A stretch of DNA of 64,000 nt from Portunus trituberculatus (Eukaryota > Arthropoda > Malacostraca > Decapoda > Portunidae), in assembly GCF_017591435.1 (NCBI RefSeq), contig NC_059257.1, positions 2,606,185-2,670,184 of the forward strand, given 5' to 3'. Position numbers and translations under genes: made by a program. How positions within the stretch are numbered: position 1 is the first letter of the stretch; every line of letters starts with the position of its first letter. Below are positions 61,211 through 64,000 of this stretch, one piece after another. The notes under the pieces were generated by a model. The model was not told where the DNA came from and did not search any database. It saw only the letters and a program-made list of their open reading frames with translations.

Positions 61211-61760
61211 GAATTTGGCACGCCATGAGGAGAGTTTTCCCACAAGCCACGATGATGAGTTGCGCATTCCAGTGGTGCCAGGCTGTGTGGAGGAAGGCCT
61301 GTGATCTCGGTCTGAGAACCGCACATCTGCGCCACGAAGGGGTTCACAGATATAATAAAAATGTGTTTGGCACTCCCCTTCCTCCCTGCTGACCATATCA
61401 GGGAAGCCTTTCTTTCCTTGGAAAGCCAGGCTTCTTCTTCATTACTGAGAGGCCTTGTCAAGTACATCAAGGCCAGCTGTGGCACCTCCAGAGTCATGGA
61501 GTGTATATGACCAGACCATCCGCACAAATAATAATACTGAAGGGTGGCACAGAAAAATAAATGGGAAAATTACTTATGAATCACCCACAGTTTACTAACT
61601 CGTAAAATTCCTGCACGAGGAAGCCAAATCATTAAACCTGCAGATGCGTTCGGTGTCTGAGAAAAAAAAAATTGTAAAAATTCAAAGGAAGAAATCAAGG
61701 TGTATACAAGGAAAAATATTTGCCTTATTTATGGGAACGTTATGCAGCAGGACGCATATC
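61211..61760 (+). pseudogene. MULE-type transposase gene, exon C (frameshifted)
   Basis: Acceptor ttgttcattatttcag, then GIWHAMRRVFPQATMMSCAF and QWCQAVWRKACDLGLRTAHL, which is the C-x-F-x-W helix between the second aspartate and the catalytic glutamate. Frame changes near 61365 and 61500 shift to LALPFLPADHIREAFLSLES, then WSVYDQTIRTNNNTEGWHRK (catalytic glutamate in NNNTEGWH). An in-frame TAA precedes LVKFLHEEAKSLNLQMRSVS and IQGKIFALFMG. Two frameshifts plus a stop make a pseudogene, unless they are sequencing errors. Confidence 0.75.
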
Positions 61761-61815
61761 AACATCAAACTTATTGCGCGTTCATTCGCTAATGTGTATG
61801 CACCTATTTGAATGT

Positions 61816-61825
61816 CTGTGTGTGT

Positions 61826-61888
<63 letters not shown>
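61816..61888. repeat. (GT)n microsatellite
   Basis: GT run of about 70 bp. Confidence 0.97.
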
Positions 61889-61889
<1 letters not shown>

Positions 61890-61936
61890 CAGCAGGATAT
61901 GTAAAGTTGCGGACATATGAAATATAAATTTTTCCT

Positions 61937-62083
61937 CCACTAGCAATGTGAGGAGCACAGTTATTGTAAACTATGTCCAGACGTCGTTACGAGTTTCATC
62001 AATCGTAATTCGTTTCCATGAAACTTGTGACAATGTCTGGACATAATAGTTTACAATAAGAGTGGTCCTCACACTACTAGTGG
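61937..62083. mobile_element. Fold-back (hairpin) element of about 147 bp
   Basis: Arms 61937-61999 and 62018-62083 are inverted complements: ccactag...gtgaggagcacag against its mirror, and ttattgtaaactatgtccag, with a few mismatches and one 3-bp insertion. The loop is 18 nt. The size and full-length self-complementarity suit a palindromic MITE. Confidence 0.75.
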
Positions 62084-62505
62084 AAGAGAAGTGTCTGTTT
62101 TATGTGTTCGACACTAATACTTGCGGTGCAAAAATAAAGTAATTTTTATTTCGTTTTGAGTATTGTGCAAATAAATTTATTTGATTGTATATTTTGCCTT
62201 TATTTATTTTCTATTAATGAATACTAATATATGCATATACGATTTTTCTTATCACCTACACGTCTACAAGGGTGTTTGTTAAATTCAAATTTGATCATAG
62301 ATGGACATTTAAATGTGCCGAAAGAAATTATATTGTGATAAAACATTGTGAAAAATTGAAAACAAAGATTTGTAAGTGAAAGAGACCAGGATCCTAAAAA
62401 AGAAAGACATCCTATTTATCCACTTTTCTCAGTATTCATTTACTGGATGAAGAAGGCTGAAATTTGTCAGCCAATACTACTCGCTACTGAGATTGATGGA
62501 CAGGG

Positions 62506-62506
<1 letters not shown>
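62084..62506. other. AT-rich DNA, nothing recognised
   Basis: No gene or repeat recognised. Confidence 0.55.

Positions 62507-62586
<80 letters not shown>
62507..62586. repeat. (AT)n microsatellite
   Basis: AT run of 80 bp. Confidence 0.98.
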
Positions 62587-62589
<3 letters not shown>

Positions 62590-62757
62590 TTTTTTTCTTC
62601 CTCTTCTTCCTTATATTCTTCTGCCATACTTCCTCGTCTCATCTTCGCATATCTCTTTTTCATCTTTATATACGTAGAGAAATAATCAGTTATTCGTTTA
62701 TTTTGTCTTTTATAATTATTCAAGTTTATACACGTCAAATCGACCATCATAATATAA

Positions 62758-62809
<52 letters not shown>

Positions 62810-62860
62810 GTGTTGTAGTGGTTTGCGCGCTGGGCCCACACTCTCCTGTATGAATATAGG

Positions 62861-62921
<61 letters not shown>
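62758..62921. repeat. (CA)n ... (GT)n inverted dinucleotide pair
   Basis: A CA run (62758-62808) and a GT run (62862-62921) are separated by about 53 bp of unique DNA. Together they can form a hairpin. Confidence 0.95.
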
Positions 62922-62922
<1 letters not shown>

Positions 62923-63178
62923 CCTTTCCTTTCTGTTTTATTTGTTTGTTCGTCGTTCTATCCTTTTTTTTTTTTTTCCATTCACGTAGCAAGTATAGAA
63001 TTCTCTGTAGTCTTTCACTTCCTCCTCCACACGGTTGTGGTGGTGGTGATGGTGGTGGATCCAGTGATAGGAGATTAACGAAATATTTCGCACCTTCAGG
63101 TCTTGAAGCCTTCCGGCGCCCTGACTTAAGGGAGATATGGGCGAGGCTGTCATCTGTCATCATGGTACAACACTATAT

Positions 63179-63205
63179 TCTCTCTCTCTCTCTCTCTCTC
63201 TAATG

Positions 63206-63255
<50 letters not shown>

Positions 63256-63296
63256 TGCAATGATGACAATAATAATCATTATTTTTCAATAATTAT

Positions 63297-63348
<52 letters not shown>

Positions 63349-63401
63349 CATCATCATCATCATCATCATTATCATATCATTATTAACATCATTGCTATTA
63401 T

Positions 63402-63471
<70 letters not shown>

Positions 63472-63490
63472 CACACACACACACACACAG
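63179..63490. repeat. Cluster of (CT)n, (AAT)n, (ATT)n, (CT)n and (CA)n
   Basis: ctctctct at 63179-63200, aataat at 63207-63255, attatt at 63297-63348, ctct at 63405-63468, and acacac at 63471-63488. Confidence 0.95.
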
Positions 63491-63739
63491 ACACATGCCT
63501 TTGAATATGTAAGTACACTGACTCACTGAGCGAGAATGAACAATTGTATTAAGTAAGTTTGGGGACCAATGGGGAGCTAGCTTGTGAAGCCTCTCCCGGG
63601 CATAGCGTCTGTGGTGAAAACACCTTCACAAATTCTTCCACACATTAGTTTTTCTCTCTACTCGAGAATTCCACGTGAATACAAATATGCTCAACTACTA
63701 TGTGTTAAGTGTATTCCTTGTATGTATGATAATATAAAC

Positions 63740-63900
63740 AAATAAAATCATATGTATAGGGGTTTTCAGTAGCGGCGCGGCTGAGGGCAAACAGAGTCAG
63801 ACGGAGGCAAGTTTTCGCAAACGCGAGCAAACGCCTTTCCAAAGCGTTTGCTCTCGTTTGGCAAACGCTTTTTAGCCAATCAGCGTGGAGCAACCCCATC
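63740..63900. other. Possible MITE terminus with short hairpins
   Basis: ggggttttcagtagcggcgc starts a GC-richer block with gcaaacgcgagcaaacgcc and agcaaacgc/gcgtttgct inverted repeats. The block ends near agccaatcagcgtggagc. It looks like the end of a non-autonomous DNA element, but no second end is visible in the window. Confidence 0.4.
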
Positions 63901-64000
63901 AACCTCATGGAATGAGATCAAGAAAGAGTTACATTTCGAATAAAACTGAATAGTTAGATGTATGTTAGGCCATAGAAGTGGGTACTGTAGATGTAAATTT

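Overview
The window is eukaryotic nuclear DNA, most likely from a decapod crustacean (crab or shrimp type). The reasons are very dense di- and trinucleotide microsatellites, split protein-coding exons with GT/AG boundaries, tRNA-headed SINEs, and decayed non-LTR retrotransposons (LINEs) of several clades nested in one another. Nothing bacterial is present: no operons and no CRISPR array. Two blocks of exactly 500 N (17050-17549, 24385-24884) are scaffold gaps of conventional size. Several homopolymer-rich stretches next to simple repeats look like poor sequence rather than biology.

Family names used here: LINE-A is a CR1/Jockey-type element without RNase H. LINE-B is an I-type element with a zinc-knuckle ORF1 and an ORF2 carrying endonuclease, RT and RNase H. 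LINE-K is a second Jockey-like RT. RTE-1, RTE-2 and RTE-3 are three RTE-like fragments. All are damaged.

Layout. 1-1839: a 96-bp satellite with a higher-order repeat, then a long (AT)n. 1840-3749: a Tc1-like fragment and an RTE-1 endonuclease remnant. 3750-10735: a minus-strand LINE-A split by a LINE-B insertion (5013-9648) with matching 8-bp target duplications. 11640-17049: LINE-K, two SINE families, a Penelope-like RT fragment and a 23-bp minisatellite running into gap 1. 17550-24384: an RTE-2 insertion with an 11-bp target duplication, low-complexity DNA, and a probable immunoglobulin-domain exon (23383-23525). 25418-26355: a TTAA-flanked MITE loaded with microsatellites. 26400-31590: three LINE fragments, the last being a LINE-B 5' end present as a small inverted repeat. 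31690-51323: a huge inverted repeat with arms 31907-40154 and 43117-51323 and a spacer of about 3 kb. 51588-57831: the most complete LINE-B copy. 57832-64000: a LINE ORF1 fragment, a broken MULE transposase gene with introns, a hairpin element and more microsatellites.

Host genes. The only convincing host coding sequences are two exons of an SLC13/INDY-type sodium-dicarboxylate cotransporter (exon 1 at 43148-43255 and exon 2 at 42514-42763, minus strand), a second inverted copy of its first coding exon (40016-40123, plus strand), and the immunoglobulin-like exon. The large inverted repeat carries its whole nest of elements (MITE, LINE-A, RTE-3, SINE, LINE-B-like) plus the SLC13 first exon in both orientations. 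It is either a real inverted duplication or an assembly fold-back, and it is the most important thing to test here.
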